The notes under the pieces: model-generated
What the model was told of the DNA's origin: nothing
Database searches by the model: none
Seen by the model: only the letters and a program-made list of their open reading frames with translations
Translations under genes and position numbers: made by a program
Shown here: positions 35,801 through 48,573 of the stretch, one piece after another
How positions within the stretch are numbered: the first letter of the stretch is position 1
Layout: every line of letters starts with the position of its first letter
Assembly (NCBI RefSeq): GCF_051014685.1
Contig: NW_027478984.1
Location: 186,001 to 250,000 of the forward strand
Origin: Ptiloglossa arizonensis
Taxonomy: Eukaryota > Arthropoda > Insecta > Hymenoptera > Colletidae
Direction of reading: 5' to 3'
Length of the DNA stretch: 64,000 nt

Positions 35801-37902
35801 GTATGCGTACTTTTCCCCTAGATCGCTCCAGTTATGCTTGTCGAGCATCAGAACTGCGAAAATTTTGAGTTTCTCAAGCGTTTCTTACCTCCAAACTGCC
35901 ATATCTCGCGAACGGATTGACCAATCCGCAAAATTTCTGTTGCATCTGAAAGTAGAAACTCGCCCGATTACACCGGTATGCGTACTTTTCCCCTAGGCCG
36001 TTCTAGTTAATCGTTTCGAGCATCAGAACTGCGAAAATTTTGAGTTTCTCAAGCGTTTCTTACTTCCAAACTGCCATATCTCGCGAACGGATTGACCAAT
36101 CCGCAAAATTTCTGATGCATCTGAAAGTAGAAACCCGCCCGATTACAACGGTATGCGTACTTTTCCCTTCGGCCGTTCTGGTTATTCGTTTCGAGCATCA
36201 GAACTGCGAAAATGTTGAGTTTCTCAAGCGTTTCTTACCTCCAAACTGCCATATCTCGCGAACGGATTGACCAATCCGCAAAATTTCTGTTGCATCTGAA
36301 AGTAGAAACGCGCCCGATTACAACGGTGTGCGTACTTTTCCCCTAGGCCGTTCTTGTTATTCGTTTCGAGCATCAGAACTGCGAAAATTTTGAGTTTCTC
36401 AAGCGTTTCTTTCCTCCATACTGCCATATCTCGCGAACGGATTGAACAATTCGCAAAATTTCTGTTGCATCTCAAAGTAGAAACTCGCCCGATTACAACG
36501 GTGGGCGTACTTTTCCCATAGGCCGTTCTAGTTATTCGTTTCGAGCATCAGAACTGCGAAAATTTTGAGTTTCTCGAGCGTTTCTTACTTCCAAACTGCC
36601 ATATCTCGCGAACGGATTGACCAATCCGCAAAATTTCTGTTGCATCTCAAAGTAGAAACTCGCCCGATTACAACACTATGCGTACTTTTCCCCTAGGCCG
36701 TTCTAGTTATTCGTTTCGAGCATCAGAACTGCGAAAATTTTGAGTTTCTCAAGCGTTTCTTACCTCCAAACTGCCATATCTCGCGAACGGATTGACCAAT
36801 CCGCAAAATTTCTGTTGCATCTGAAAGTAGAGACTCGCCCGATTACAACGGTATGCGTACTTTTCCCCTAGCCCGTTCTAGTTATTCGTTTCGAGCAACA
36901 GAACTGCGAAAATTTTGAGTTTTTCAAGCGTTGCTTACCTCCAAACTGCCATATCTCGCGAACGGATTGACCAATCCGCAAAATTTCTGTTGCATCTGAA
37001 AGTAGAAACTCGCCCGATTACAACCGTATGCGTACTTTTCCCCTAGCCCGTTCTAGTTATTCGTTTCGAGCATCAGAACTGCGAAAATTTTGAGTTTCTC
37101 AAGCGTTGCTTACCTCCAAACTGCCATATCTCGCGAACGGATTGACCAATCCGCAAAATTTCTGTTGCATCTGAAAGTAGAAACTCGCCCGATTACAACG
37201 GTGTGCGTACTTTTCCCCTAGGCCGTTCTAGTTATTCGTTTCGAGCATCAGAACTGCGAAGAATTTGAGTTTCTCGAGCGTTTCTTACATCCAAACTGCC
37301 ATATCTCGCGAACGGATTGACCAATCCGCAAAATTTCTATTGCATCTGAAAGTAGAAATTCGCCCGATTACAACTGTATGCGTACTTTTCCCCTAGCCCG
37401 TTCTAGTTATTCGTTTCGAGCAACAGAACTGCGAAAATTTTGAGTTTCTCAAGCGTTGCTTACCTCCAAACTGCCATATCTCGCGAACGGATTGACCAAT
37501 CCGCAAAATTTCTGTTGCATCTGAAAGTAGAAACGCGCCCGATTACAACGGTGTGCGTACTTTTCCCCTAGGCCGTTCTTGTTATTCGTTTCGAGCATCA
37601 GAACTGCGAAAATTTTGAGTTTCTCAAGCGTTTCTTTCCTCCATACTGCCATATCTCGCGAACGGATTGACCAATCCGCAAAATTTCTGTTGCATCGGAA
37701 AGTAGAAACTCGCCCGATTACAACGGTATGCGTACTTTTCCCCTAGCCCGTTCTAGTTATTCGTTTCGAGCATCAGAACTGCGAAAATTTTGAGTCTCTC
37801 AAGCGTTGCTTACCTCCAAACTGCCATATCTCGCGAACGGATTGAACAATTCTCAAAATTTCTGTTGCATCTGAAAGTAGAAACTCGCCCGATTACAACG
37901 GT
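29816..37902 (+). repeat. 47-monomer unit, second copy lacking one monomer
   Basis: 29816-33175 matches 21591-24950 at offset 8,225. 33141-37902 matches 25091-29852 at offset 8,050. The offset drop of exactly 175 bp means one monomer is missing at 33141-33175. Only two substitutions were noticed in the first part (ACTTCC to ACATCC near 31864; CCCC to CTCC near 32491) and none in the 4.76-kb second part. The match ends at GTATGCG (29853) versus GTGTGCG (37903). Confidence 0.88.
33141..33175 (+). other. One-monomer deletion junction within the second 47-monomer copy
   Basis: Sequence left of this interval follows 24.9 kb and sequence right of it follows 25.13 kb. The interval itself fits both because neighbouring monomers are alike. 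The monomer lost corresponds to about 24951-25125, the one with GCTATGCG, CCCGTAGG and GTTAATCG. An in-register exchange between adjacent monomers explains it. Confidence 0.8.
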
Positions 37903-40299
37903 GTGCGTACTTTTCCCCTAGGCCGTTCTAGTTATTCGTTTCGAGCAACAGAACTGCGAAAATTTTGAGTTTCTCGAGCGTTTCTTACATCCAAACTGCC
38001 ATATCTCGCGAACGGATTGCCCAATCCGCAAAATTTCTGTTGCATCTGAAAGTAGAAATTCGCCCGATTACAAATGTATGCGTACTTTTCCCCTAGCCCG
38101 TTCTAGTTATTCGTTTCGAGCAACAGAACTGCGAAAATTTTGAGTTTCTCAAGCGTTGCTTACCTCCAAACTGCCATATCTCGCGAACGGATTGACCAAT
38201 CCGCAAAATTTCTGTTGCATCTGAAAGTAGAAACTCGCCCGATTACAACGGTGTGCGTACTTTTCCCCTAGGCCGTTCTAGTTATGCTTGTCGAGCATCA
38301 GAACTGCGAAAATTTTGAGTTTCTCCAGCGTTTCTTACCTCCAAACTGCCATATCTCGCGCACGGATTGACCAATCCGCAAAATTTCTGTTGCATCTGAA
38401 AGTAGAAACTCGCCCGATTACAACACTATGCGTACTTTTCCCTAGGCCGTTCTAGTTATGCTTGTCGAGCATCAGAACTGCGAAAATTTTGAGTTTCTCA
38501 AGCGTTTCTTACCTCCAAACTGCCATATCTCGCGAACGGAATGACCAATCCGCAAAATTTCTGTTGCATCTGAAAGTAGAAACTCGCCCGATTACAAGGG
38601 TGTGCGTACTTTTCCCCTAGGCCGATCTAGTTATGCTTGTCGAGCATCAGAACTGCGAAAATTTTGAGTTTCTCGAGCGTTTCTTACCTCCAAACTGCCA
38701 TATCTCGCGAACGGATTGACCAATCCGCAAAATTTCTGTTGCATCTGAAAGTAGAAACTCGCCCGATTACAACACTATGCGTACTTTTGCCCTAGGCCGT
38801 TCTAGTTATTCGTTTCGAGCATCAGAATTGCGAAATTACGAGTTTCTCAAGCGTTTCTTACCTCCAAACTGCCTTAACTCGCGAACGGATTGACCAATCC
38901 CCAAAATTTCTGTTGCATCTGAAAGTAGAAACTCGCCCGATTACAACGGTATGCGTACTTTTCCCCTAGCCCGTTCTAGTTATTCGTTTCGAGCATCAGA
39001 ACTGCGAAAATTTTGAGTTTCTCAAGCGTTTCTTACTTCCAAACTGCCATATCTCGCGAACGGATTGACCAATCCGCAAAATTTCTGTTGCATCTGAAGG
39101 TAGAAACTCGCCCGATTACAACGGTATGCGTACTTTTCCCCTAGGCCGTTCTAGTTATGCTTGTCGAGCATCAGAACTGCGAAAATTTTGAGTTTCTCCA
39201 GCGTTTCTTACCTCCAAACTGCCATATCTCGCGCACGGATTGACCAATCCGCAAAATTTCTGTTGCATCTGAAAGTAGAAACTCGCCCGATTACAACGGT
39301 GTGCGTACTTTTTCCCTAGGCCGTTCTAGTTATGCTTGTCGAGCATCAGAACTGCGAAAATTTTGAGTTTCTCAAGCGTTTCTTACCTCCAAACTGCCAT
39401 ATCTCGCGAACGGAATGACCATTCCGCAAAATTTCTGTTGCATCTGAAAGTAGAAACTCGCCCGATTACAATGGTGTGCGTACTTTTCCCCTAGGCCGTT
39501 CTAGTTATGCTTGTCGAGCATCAGAACTGCGAAAATTTTGAGTTTCTCGAGCGTTTCTTACCTCCAAACTGCCATATCTCGCGAACGGATAGACCAATCC
39601 GCAAAATTTCTGTTGCATCTGAAAGTAGAAACTCGCCCGAATACAACACTATGCGTACTTTTTCCCTAGGCCGTTCTAGTTATTCGTTTCGAGCATCAGA
39701 ACTGCGAAAATTTTGAGTTTCTCAAGCGTTTCTTACTTCCAAACTGCCATATCTCGCGAACGGATTGACCAACCCGCAAAATTTCTGTTGCATCTGAAGG
39801 TAGAAACTCGCCCGATTACAACGGTATGCGTACTTTTCCCCTAGGCCGTTGTAGTTATTCGTTTCGAGCATCAGAACTGCGAAAATTTTGAGTTTCTCAA
39901 GCGTTTCGTACCTCCAACCTGCCATATCTCGCGAACGGATTGACCAATCCGCAAAATTTCTGTTGCATCTGAAAGTAGAAACTCGCCCGATTACAACACT
40001 ATGCGTACTTTTCCCCTAGGCCGTTCTAGTTATTCGTTTCAAGCATCAGAACTGCGAAAATTTTGAGTTTCTCAAGCGTTTCTTACTTCCAAACGGCCAT
40101 ATCTCGCGAACGGATTGACCAATCCGCAAAATTTCTGTTGCATCTGAAGGTAGAAACTCGCCCGATTACAACGGTGTGCGTACTTTTCCCCTAGGCCGTT
40201 CTAGTTATTCGTTTCGAGCATCAGAACTGCGAAAATTTTGAGTTTCTCAAGCGTTTCATACCTCCAAACTGCCATATCTCGCGAACGGATTGACCAATC
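37903..40299 (+). repeat. Start of right-hand monomer family
   Basis: About 14 monomers dominated by states rare on the left: CCTAGCCCG, GCAACAGAAC, ACAACACTATG, GTGTGCG, TTGCTTACC, GAAGGTAG and CGGAATGACC. It contains two 1-bp deletions in homopolymers (near 38441 and 38830). Monomers from about 38820 on match those 1,575 bp (nine monomers) downstream with roughly one percent of visible differences. Confidence 0.8.
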
Positions 40300-43200
40300 C
40301 GCAAAATTTCTGTTGCATCTGAAAGTAGAAACTCGCCCGATTACAACACTATGCGTACTTTTCCCCTAGGCCGTTCTTGTTATTCGTTTCGAGCATCAGA
40401 ATTGCGAAAATTACGAGTTTCTCAAGCGTTTCTTACGTCCAAACTGCCATAACTCGCGAACGGATTGACCAATCCGCAAAATTTCTGTTGCATCTGAAAG
40501 TAGAAACTCGCCCGATTACAACGGTATGCGTACTTTTCCCCTAGCCCGTTCTAGTTATTCGTTTCGAGCATCAGAACTGCGAAAATTTTGAGTTTCTCAA
40601 GCGTTTCTTACTTCCAAACTGCCATATCTCGCGAACGGATTGACCAATCCGCAAAATTTCTGTTGCATCTGAAGGTAGAAACTCGCCCGATTACAACGGT
40701 ATGCGTACTTTTCCCCTAGGCCGTTCTAGTTATGCTTGTCGAGCATCAGAACTGCGAAAATTTTGAGTTTCTCCAGCGTTTCTTACCTCCAAACTGCCAT
40801 ATCTCGCGCACGGATTGACCAATCCGCAAAATTTCTGTTGCATCTGAAAGTAGAAACTCGCCCGATTACAACGGTGTGCGTACTTTTCCCCTAGGCCGTT
40901 CTAGTTATGCTTGTCGAGCATCAGAACTGCGAAAATTTTGAGTTTCTCAAGCGTTTCTTACCTCCAAACTGCCATATCTCGCGAACGGAATGACCAATCC
41001 GCAAAATTTCTGTTGCATCTGAAAGTAGAAACTCGCCCGATTACAACGGTGTGCGTACTTTTCCCCTAGGCCGTTCTAGTTATGCTTGTCGAGCATCAGA
41101 ACTGCGAAAATTTTGAGTTTCTCGAGCGTTTCTTACCTCCAAACTGCCATATCTCGCGAACGGATTGACCAATCCGCAAAATTTCTGTTGCATTTGAAAG
41201 TAGAAACTCGCCCGATTACAACACTATGCGTACTTTTTCCCTAGGCCGTTCTAGTTATTCGTTTCGAGCATCAGAACTGCGAAAATTTTGAGTTTCTCAA
41301 GCGTTTCTTACTTCCAAACTGCCATATCTCGCGAACGGATTGACCAACCCGCAAAATTTCTGTTGCATCTGAAGGTAGAAACTCGCCCGATTACAACGGT
41401 ATGCGTACTTTTCCCCTAGGCCGTTCTAGTTATTCGTTTCGAGCATCAGAACTGCGAAAATTTTGAGTTTCTCAAGCGTTTCGTACCTCCAAACTGCCAT
41501 ATCTCGCGAACGGATTGACCAATCCGCAAAATTTCTGTTGCATCTGAAAGTAGAAACTCGCCCGATTACAACACTATGCGTACTTTTCCCCTAGGCCGTT
41601 CTAGTTATTCGTTTCGAGCATCAGAACTGCGAAAATTTTGAGTTTCTCAAGCGTTTCTTACTTCGAAACTGCCATATCTCGCGAACGGATTGACCAATCC
41701 GCAAAATTTCTGTTGCATCTGAAGGTAGAAACTCGCCCGATTACAACGGTGTGCGTACTTTTCCCCTAGGCCGTTCTAGTTATTCGTTTCGAGCATCAGA
41801 ACTGCGAAAATTTTGAGTTTCTCAAGCGTTTCATACCTCCAAACTGCCATATCTCGCGAACGGATTGACCAATCCGCAAAATTTCTGTTGCATCTGAAAG
41901 TAGAAACTCGCCCGATTACAACACTATGCGTACTTTTCCCCTAGGCCGTTCTAGTTATTCGTTTCGAGCATCAGAATTGCGAAAATTACGAGTTTCTCAA
42001 GCGTTTCTTACCTCCAAACTGCCATAACTCGCGAACGGATTGACCAATCCGCAAAATTCTGTTGCATCTGAAAGTAGAAATTCGCCCGATTACAACGGTA
42101 TGCGTACTTTTCCCCTAGCCCGTTCTAGTTATTCGTTTCGAGCATCAGAACTGCGAAAATTTTGAGTTTCTCAAACGTTTCTTACCTCCAAACTGCCATA
42201 TCTCGCGAACGGATTGACCAATCCGCAAAATTTCTGTTGCATCTGAAGGTAGAAACTCGCCCGATTACAACGGTATGCGTACTTTTCCCCTAGGCCGTTC
42301 TGTTTATGCTTGTCGAGCATCAGAACTGCGAAAATTTTGAGTTTTTCAAGCGTTGCTTACCTCCAAACTGCCATATCTCGCGAACGGATTGACCAATCCG
42401 CAAAATTTCTGTTGCATCTGAAAGTAGAAATTCGCCCGATTACAACGGTATGCGTACTTTTCCCCTAGCCCGTTCTAGTTATTCGTTTCGAGCATCAGAA
42501 CTGCGAAAATTTTGAGTTTCTCAAGCGTTTCGTACCTCCAAACTGCCATATCTCGCGAACGGATTGACCAATCCGCAAAATTTCTGTTGCATCTGAAAGT
42601 AGAAACTCGCCCGATTACAACACTATGCGTACTTTTCCCCTAGGCCGTTCTAGTTATTCGTTTCGAGCATCAGAACTGCGAAAATTTTGAGTTTCTCAAG
42701 CGTTGCTTACCTCCAAACTGCCATATCTCGCGAACGGATTGACCAATCCGCAAAATTTCTGTTGCATCTGAAAGTAGAAATTCGCCCGATTACAAATGTA
42801 TGCGTACTTTTCCCTAGCCCGTTCTAGTTATTCGTTTCGAGCAACAGAACTGCGAAAATTTTGAGTTTCTCAAGCGTTGCTTACCTCCAAACTGCCATAT
42901 CTCGCGAACGGATTGACCAATCCGCAAAATTTCTGTTGCATCTGAAAGTAGAAACTCGCCCGATTACAACGGTGTGCGTACTTTTCCCCTAGGCCGTTCT
43001 AGTTATGCTTGTCGAGCATCAGAACTGCGAAAATTTTGAGTTTCTCAAGCGTTTCTTACCTCCAAAGTGCCATATCTCGCGAACGGAATGACCATTCCGC
43101 AAAATTTCTGTTGCATCTGAAAGTAGAAACTCGCCCGATTACAACGGTGTCCGTACTTTTCCCCTAGGCCGTTCTTGTTATTCGTTTCGAGCATCAGAAC

Positions 43201-45300
43201 CGCGAAAATTTTGTGTTTCTCAAGCGTTTCTTACATCCAAACTGCCACATCTCGCGAACGGATTGACCAATCCGCAAAATTTCTGTTGCATCTGAAAGTA
43301 GAAACTCGCCCGATTACAAATGTATGCGTACTTTTCCCCTAGCCCGTTCTAGTTATTCGTTTCGAGCATCAGAACTGCGAAAATTTTGAGTTTCTCAAGC
43401 GTTTCTTACTTCCAAACTGCCATATCTCGCGAACGGATTGACCAATTCGCAAAATTTCTGTTGCATCTGAAAGTAGAAACTCGCCCGATTACAACACTAT
43501 GCGTACTTTTCCCTAGGCCGTTCTTGTTATTCGTTTCGAGCATCAGAATTGCGAAAATTACGAGTTTCTCAAGCGTTTCTTACGTCCAAACTGCCATAAC
43601 TCGCGAACGGATTGACCAATCCGCAAAATTTCTGTTGCATCTGAAAGTAGAAACTCGCCCGATTACAACGGTATGCGTACTTTTCCCCTAGCCCGTTCTA
43701 GTTATTCGTTTCGAGCATCAGAACTGCGAAAATTTTGAGTTTCTCAAGCGTTTCTTACTTCCAAACTGCCATATCTCGCGAACGGATTGACCAATCCGCA
43801 AAATTTCTGTTGCATCTGAAGGTAGAAACTCGCCCGATTACAACGGTATGCGTACTTTTCCCCTAGGCCGTTCTAGTTATGCTTGTCGAGCATCAGAACT
43901 GCGAAAATTTTGAGTTTCTCCAGCGTTTCTTACCTCCAAACTGCCATATCTCGCGCACGGATTGACCAATCCGCAAAATTTCTGTTGCATCTGAAAGTAG
44001 AAACTCGCCCGATTACAACGGTGTGCGTACTTTTCCCCTAGGCCGTTCTAGTTATGCTTGTCGAGCATCAGAACTGCGAAAATTTTGAGTTTCTCAAGCG
44101 TTTCTTACCTCCAAACTGCCATATCTCGCGAACGGAATGACCAATCCGCAAAATTTCTGTTGCATCTGAAAGTAGAAACTCGCCCGATTACAACGGTGTG
44201 CGTACTTTTCCCCTAGGCCGTTCTAGTTATGCTTGTCGAGCATCAGAACTGCGAAAATTTTGAGTTTCTCGAGCGTTTCTTACCTCCAAACTGCCATATC
44301 TCGCGAACGGATTGACCAATCCGCAAAATTTCTGTTGCATTTGAAAGTAGAAACTCGCCCGATTACAACACTATGCGTACTTTTTCCCTAGGCCGTTCTA
44401 GTTATTCGTTTCGAGCATCAGAACTGCGAAAATTTTGAGTTTCTCAAGCGTTTCTTACTTCCAAACTGCCATATCTCGCGAACGGATTGACCAACCCGCA
44501 AAATTTCTGTTGCATCTGAAGGTAGAAACTCGCCCGATTACAACGGTATGCGTACTTTTCCCCTAGGCCGTTCTAGTTATTCGTTTCGAGCATCAGAACT
44601 GCGAAAATTTTGAGTTTCTCAAGCGTTTCGTACCTCCAAACTGCCATATCTCGCGAACGGATTGACCAATCCGCAAAATTTCTGTTGCATCTGAAAGTAG
44701 AAACTCGCCCGATTACAACACTATGCGTACTTTTCCCCTAGGCCGTTCTAGTTATTCGTTTCGAGCATCAGAACTGCGAAAATTTTGAGTTTCTCAAGCG
44801 TTTCTTACTTCGAAACTGCCATATCTCGCGAACGGATTGACCAATCCGCAAAATTTCTGTTGCATCTGAAGGTAGAAACTCGCCCGATTACAACGGTGTG
44901 CGTACTTTTCCCCTAGGCCGTTCTAGTTATTCGTTTCGAGCATCAGAACTGCGAAAATTTTGAGTTTCTCAAGCGTTTCATACCTCCAAACTGCCATATC
45001 TCGCGAACGGATTGACCAATCCGCAAAATTTCTGTTGCATCTGAAAGTAGAAACTCGCCCGATTACAACACTATGCGTACTTTTCCCCTAGGCCGTTCTA
45101 GTTATTCGTTTCGAGCATCAGAATTGCGAAAATTACGAGTTTCTCAAGCGTTTCTTACCTCCAAACTGCCATAACTCGCGAACGGATTGACCAATCCGCA
45201 AAATTTCTGTTGCATCTGAAAGTAGAAATTCGCCCGATTACAACGGTATGCGTACTTTTCCCCTAGCCCGTTCTAGTTATTCGTTTCGAGCATCAGAACT
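38820..45300 (+). repeat. Nine-monomer (1,575-bp) periodicity marked by GAATTGCGAAA
   Basis: The rare variant GAATTGCGAAAATTACGAG (with one A missing in the first) occurs near 38826, 40399, 41975, 43547 and 45122, about 1,575 bp apart each time. Alternate intervals differ in content, so the higher-order unit is best read as an 18-mer of two related 9-mers. Confidence 0.82.
39411..39426. other. Dyad with matching changes in both arms
   Basis: The arms read CGGAATG and CATTCCG, so a change in the left arm is matched by one in the right arm and pairing is kept. The same form is at 43084-43099 and 46233-46248; these two are copies by the 18-monomer duplication. Nearby monomers (for example near 38537, 40987 and 47109) have only the left-arm change and one mismatched pair. 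Confidence 0.85.
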
Positions 45301-46673
45301 GCGAAAATTTTGAGTTTCTCAAACGTTTCTTACCTCCAAACTGCCATATCTCGCGAACGGATTGACCAATCCGCAAAATTTCTGTTGCATCTGAAGGTAG
45401 AAACTCGCCCGATTACAACGGTATGCGTACTTTTCCCCTAGGCCGTTCTGTTTATGCTTGTCGAGCATCAGAACTGCGAAAATTTTGAGTTTTTCAAGCG
45501 TTGCTTACCTCCAAACTGCCATATCTCGCGAACGGATTGACCAATCCGCAAAATTTCTGTTGCATCTGAAAGTAGAAATTCGCCCGATTACAACGGTATG
45601 CGTACTTTTCCCCTAGCCCGTTCTAGTTATTCGTTTCGAGCATCAGAACTGCGAAAATTTTGAGTTTCTCAAGCGTTTCGTACCTCCAAACTGCCATATC
45701 TCGCGAACGGATTGACCAATCCGCAAAATTTCTGTTGCATCTGAAAGTAGAAACTCGCCCGATTACAACACTATGCGTACTTTTCCCCTAGGCCGTTCTA
45801 GTTATTCGTTTCGAGCATCAGAACTGCGAAAATTTTGAGTTTCTCAAGCGTTGCTTACCTCCAAACTGCCATATCTCGCGAACGGATTGACCAATCCGCA
45901 AAATTTCTGTTGCATCTGAAAGTAGAAATTCGCCCGATTACAAATGTATGCGTACTTTTCCCCTAGCCCGTTCTAGTTATTCGTTTCGAGCAACAGAACT
46001 GCGAAAATTTTGAGTTTCTCAAGCGTTGCTTACCTCCAAACTGCCATATCTCGCGAACGGATTGACCAATCCGCAAAATTTCTGTTGCATCTGAAAGTAG
46101 AAACTCGCCCGATTACAACGGTGTGCGTACTTTTCCCCTAGGCCGTTCTAGTTATGCTTGTCGAGCATCAGAACTGCGAAAATTTTGAGTTTCTCAAGCG
46201 TTTCTTACCTCCAAAGTGCCATATCTCGCGAACGGAATGACCATTCCGCAAAATTTCTGTTGCATCTGAAAGTAGAAACTCGCCCGATTACAACGGTGTC
46301 CGTACTTTTCCCCTAGGCCGTTCTTGTTATTCGTTTCGAGCATCAGAACCGCGAAAATTTTGTGTTTCTCAAGCGTTTCTTACATCCAAACTGCCACATC
46401 TCGCGAACGGATTGACCAATCCGCAAAATTTCTGTTGCATCTGAAAGTAGAAACTCGCCCGATTACAAATGTATGCGTACTTTTCCCCTAGCCCGTTCTA
46501 GTTATTCGTTTCGAGCATCAGAACTGCGAAAATTTTGAGTTTCTCAAGCGTTTCTTACTTCCAAACTGCCATATCTCGCGAACGGATTGACCAATTCGCA
46601 AAATTTCTGTTGCATCTGAAAGTAGAAACTCGCCCGATTACAACACTATGCGTACTTTTCCCCTAGGCCGTTC
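40300..46673 (+). repeat. 18-monomer (3,150-bp) tandem duplication
   Basis: About 40300-43523 matches about 43448-46673 at an offset of 3,147-3,150 bp. Shared rare states include TACGTCC, CGCGCACGG, CATTTGAAAG, CCAACCCGC, ACTTCGAAAC, CTCAAACG, CTGTTTATGC, CCAAAGTGCC, GACCATTCCG, GAACCGCG and CCACATCTC. Three differences noticed are single bases missing from homopolymers in the first copy (near 42056, 42813 and 43508). The match ends at TTCTTGTT (43524) versus TTCTAGTT (46674). Confidence 0.85.
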
Positions 46674-48573
46674 TAGTTATTCGTTTCGAGCATCAGAACT
46701 GCGAAAATTTTGAGTTTCTCAAGCGTTTCTTACGTCCAAACTGCCATATCTCGCGAACGGATTGACCAATTCGCAAAATTTCTGTTGCATCTGAAAGTAG
46801 AAACTCCCCCGATTACAACACTATGCGTACTTTTCCCCTAGGCCGTTCTAGTTATTCGTTTCGAGCATCAGAACTGCGAAAATTTTGAGTTTCTCAAGCG
46901 TTTCTTACTTCCAAACTGCCATATCTCGCGAACGGATTGACCAATCCGCAAAATTTCTGTTGCATCTGAAAGTAGAAACTCGCCCGATTACAACGGTGTG
47001 CGTACTTTTCCCCTAGGCCGTTCTAGTTATGCTTGTCGAGCATCAGAACTGCGAAAATTTTGAGTTTCTCAAGCGTTTCTTACCTCCAAACTGCCATATC
47101 TCGCGAACGGAATGACCAATCCGCAAAATTTCTGTTGCATCTGAAAGTAGAAACTCGCCCGATTACAACGGTGTCCGTACTTTTCCCCTAGGCCGTTCTT
47201 GTTATTCGTTTCGAGCATCAGAACCGCGAAAATTTTGTGTTTCTCAAGCGTTTCTTACATCCAAACTGCCACATCTCGCGAACGGATTGACCAATCCGCA
47301 AAATTTCTGTTGCATCTGAAAGTAGAAACTCGCCCGATTACAACGGTATGCGTACTTTTCCCCTAGGCCGTTCTAGTTATTCATTTCGAGCATCAGAACT
47401 GCGAAAATTTTGAGTTTCTCAAGCGTTTCTTACATCCAAACTGCCATATCTCGCGAACGGATTGACCAATCCGCAAAATTTGTGTTGCATCTGAAAGTAG
47501 AAACTCGCCCAATTACAACGGTATGCGTACTTTTCCCCTAGCCCGTTCTAGTTATTCGTTTCGAGCAACAGAACTGCGAAAATTTTGAGTTTTTCAAGCG
47601 TTGCTTACCTCCAAACTGCCATATCTCGCGAACGGATTGACCAACCCGCAAAATTTCTGTTGCATCTGAAAGTAGAAACTCGCCCGATTACAACGGTGTG
47701 CGTACTTTTCCCCTAGGCCGTTCTAGTTATGCTTGTCGAGCATCAGAACTGCGAAAATTTTGAGTTTCTCGAGCGTTTCTTACCTCCAAACTGCCATATC
47801 TCGCGAACGGATTGACCAATCCGCAAAATTTCTGTTGCATCTGAAAGTAGAAACTCGCCCGATTACAACACTATGCGTACTTTTCCCCTAGGCCGTTCTA
47901 GTTATACGTTTCGAGCATCAGAACTGCGAAAATTTTGAGTTTCTCAAGCGTTTCTTACTTCCAAACTGCCATATCTCGCGAACGGATTGACCAATCCGCA
48001 AAATTTCTGTTGCATCTCAAAGTAGAAACTCGCCCGATTACAACGGTGTGCGTACTTTTCCCCTAGGCCGTTCTAGTTATGCTTGTCGAGCATCAGAACT
48101 GCGAAAATTTTGAGTTTCTCAAGCGTTTCTTACCTCCAAACTGCCATATCTCGCGAACGGAATGACCAATCCGAAAAATTTCTGTTGCATCTGAAGGTAG
48201 AAACTCGCCCAATTACAACGGTATGCGTAGTTTTCCCCTAGCCCGTTCTAGTTATTCGGTTCGAGCATCAGAACTGCGAAAATTTTGAGTTTCTCAAGCG
48301 TTTCTTACCTCCAAACTGCCATATCTCGCGAACGGATTGACCAATCCGCAAAATTTCTGTTGCATCTGAAAGTAGAAACTCGCCCGATTACAACACTATG
48401 CGTACTTTTCCCCTAGGCCGTTCTAGTTATTCGTTTCGAGCATCAGAACTGCGAAAATTTTGAGTTTCTCAAGCGTTGCTTACCTCCAAACTGCCATATC
48501 TCGCGAACGGATTGAACAATTCACAAAATATCTGTTGCATCTGAAAGTAGAAACTCGCCCGATTACAACGGTG

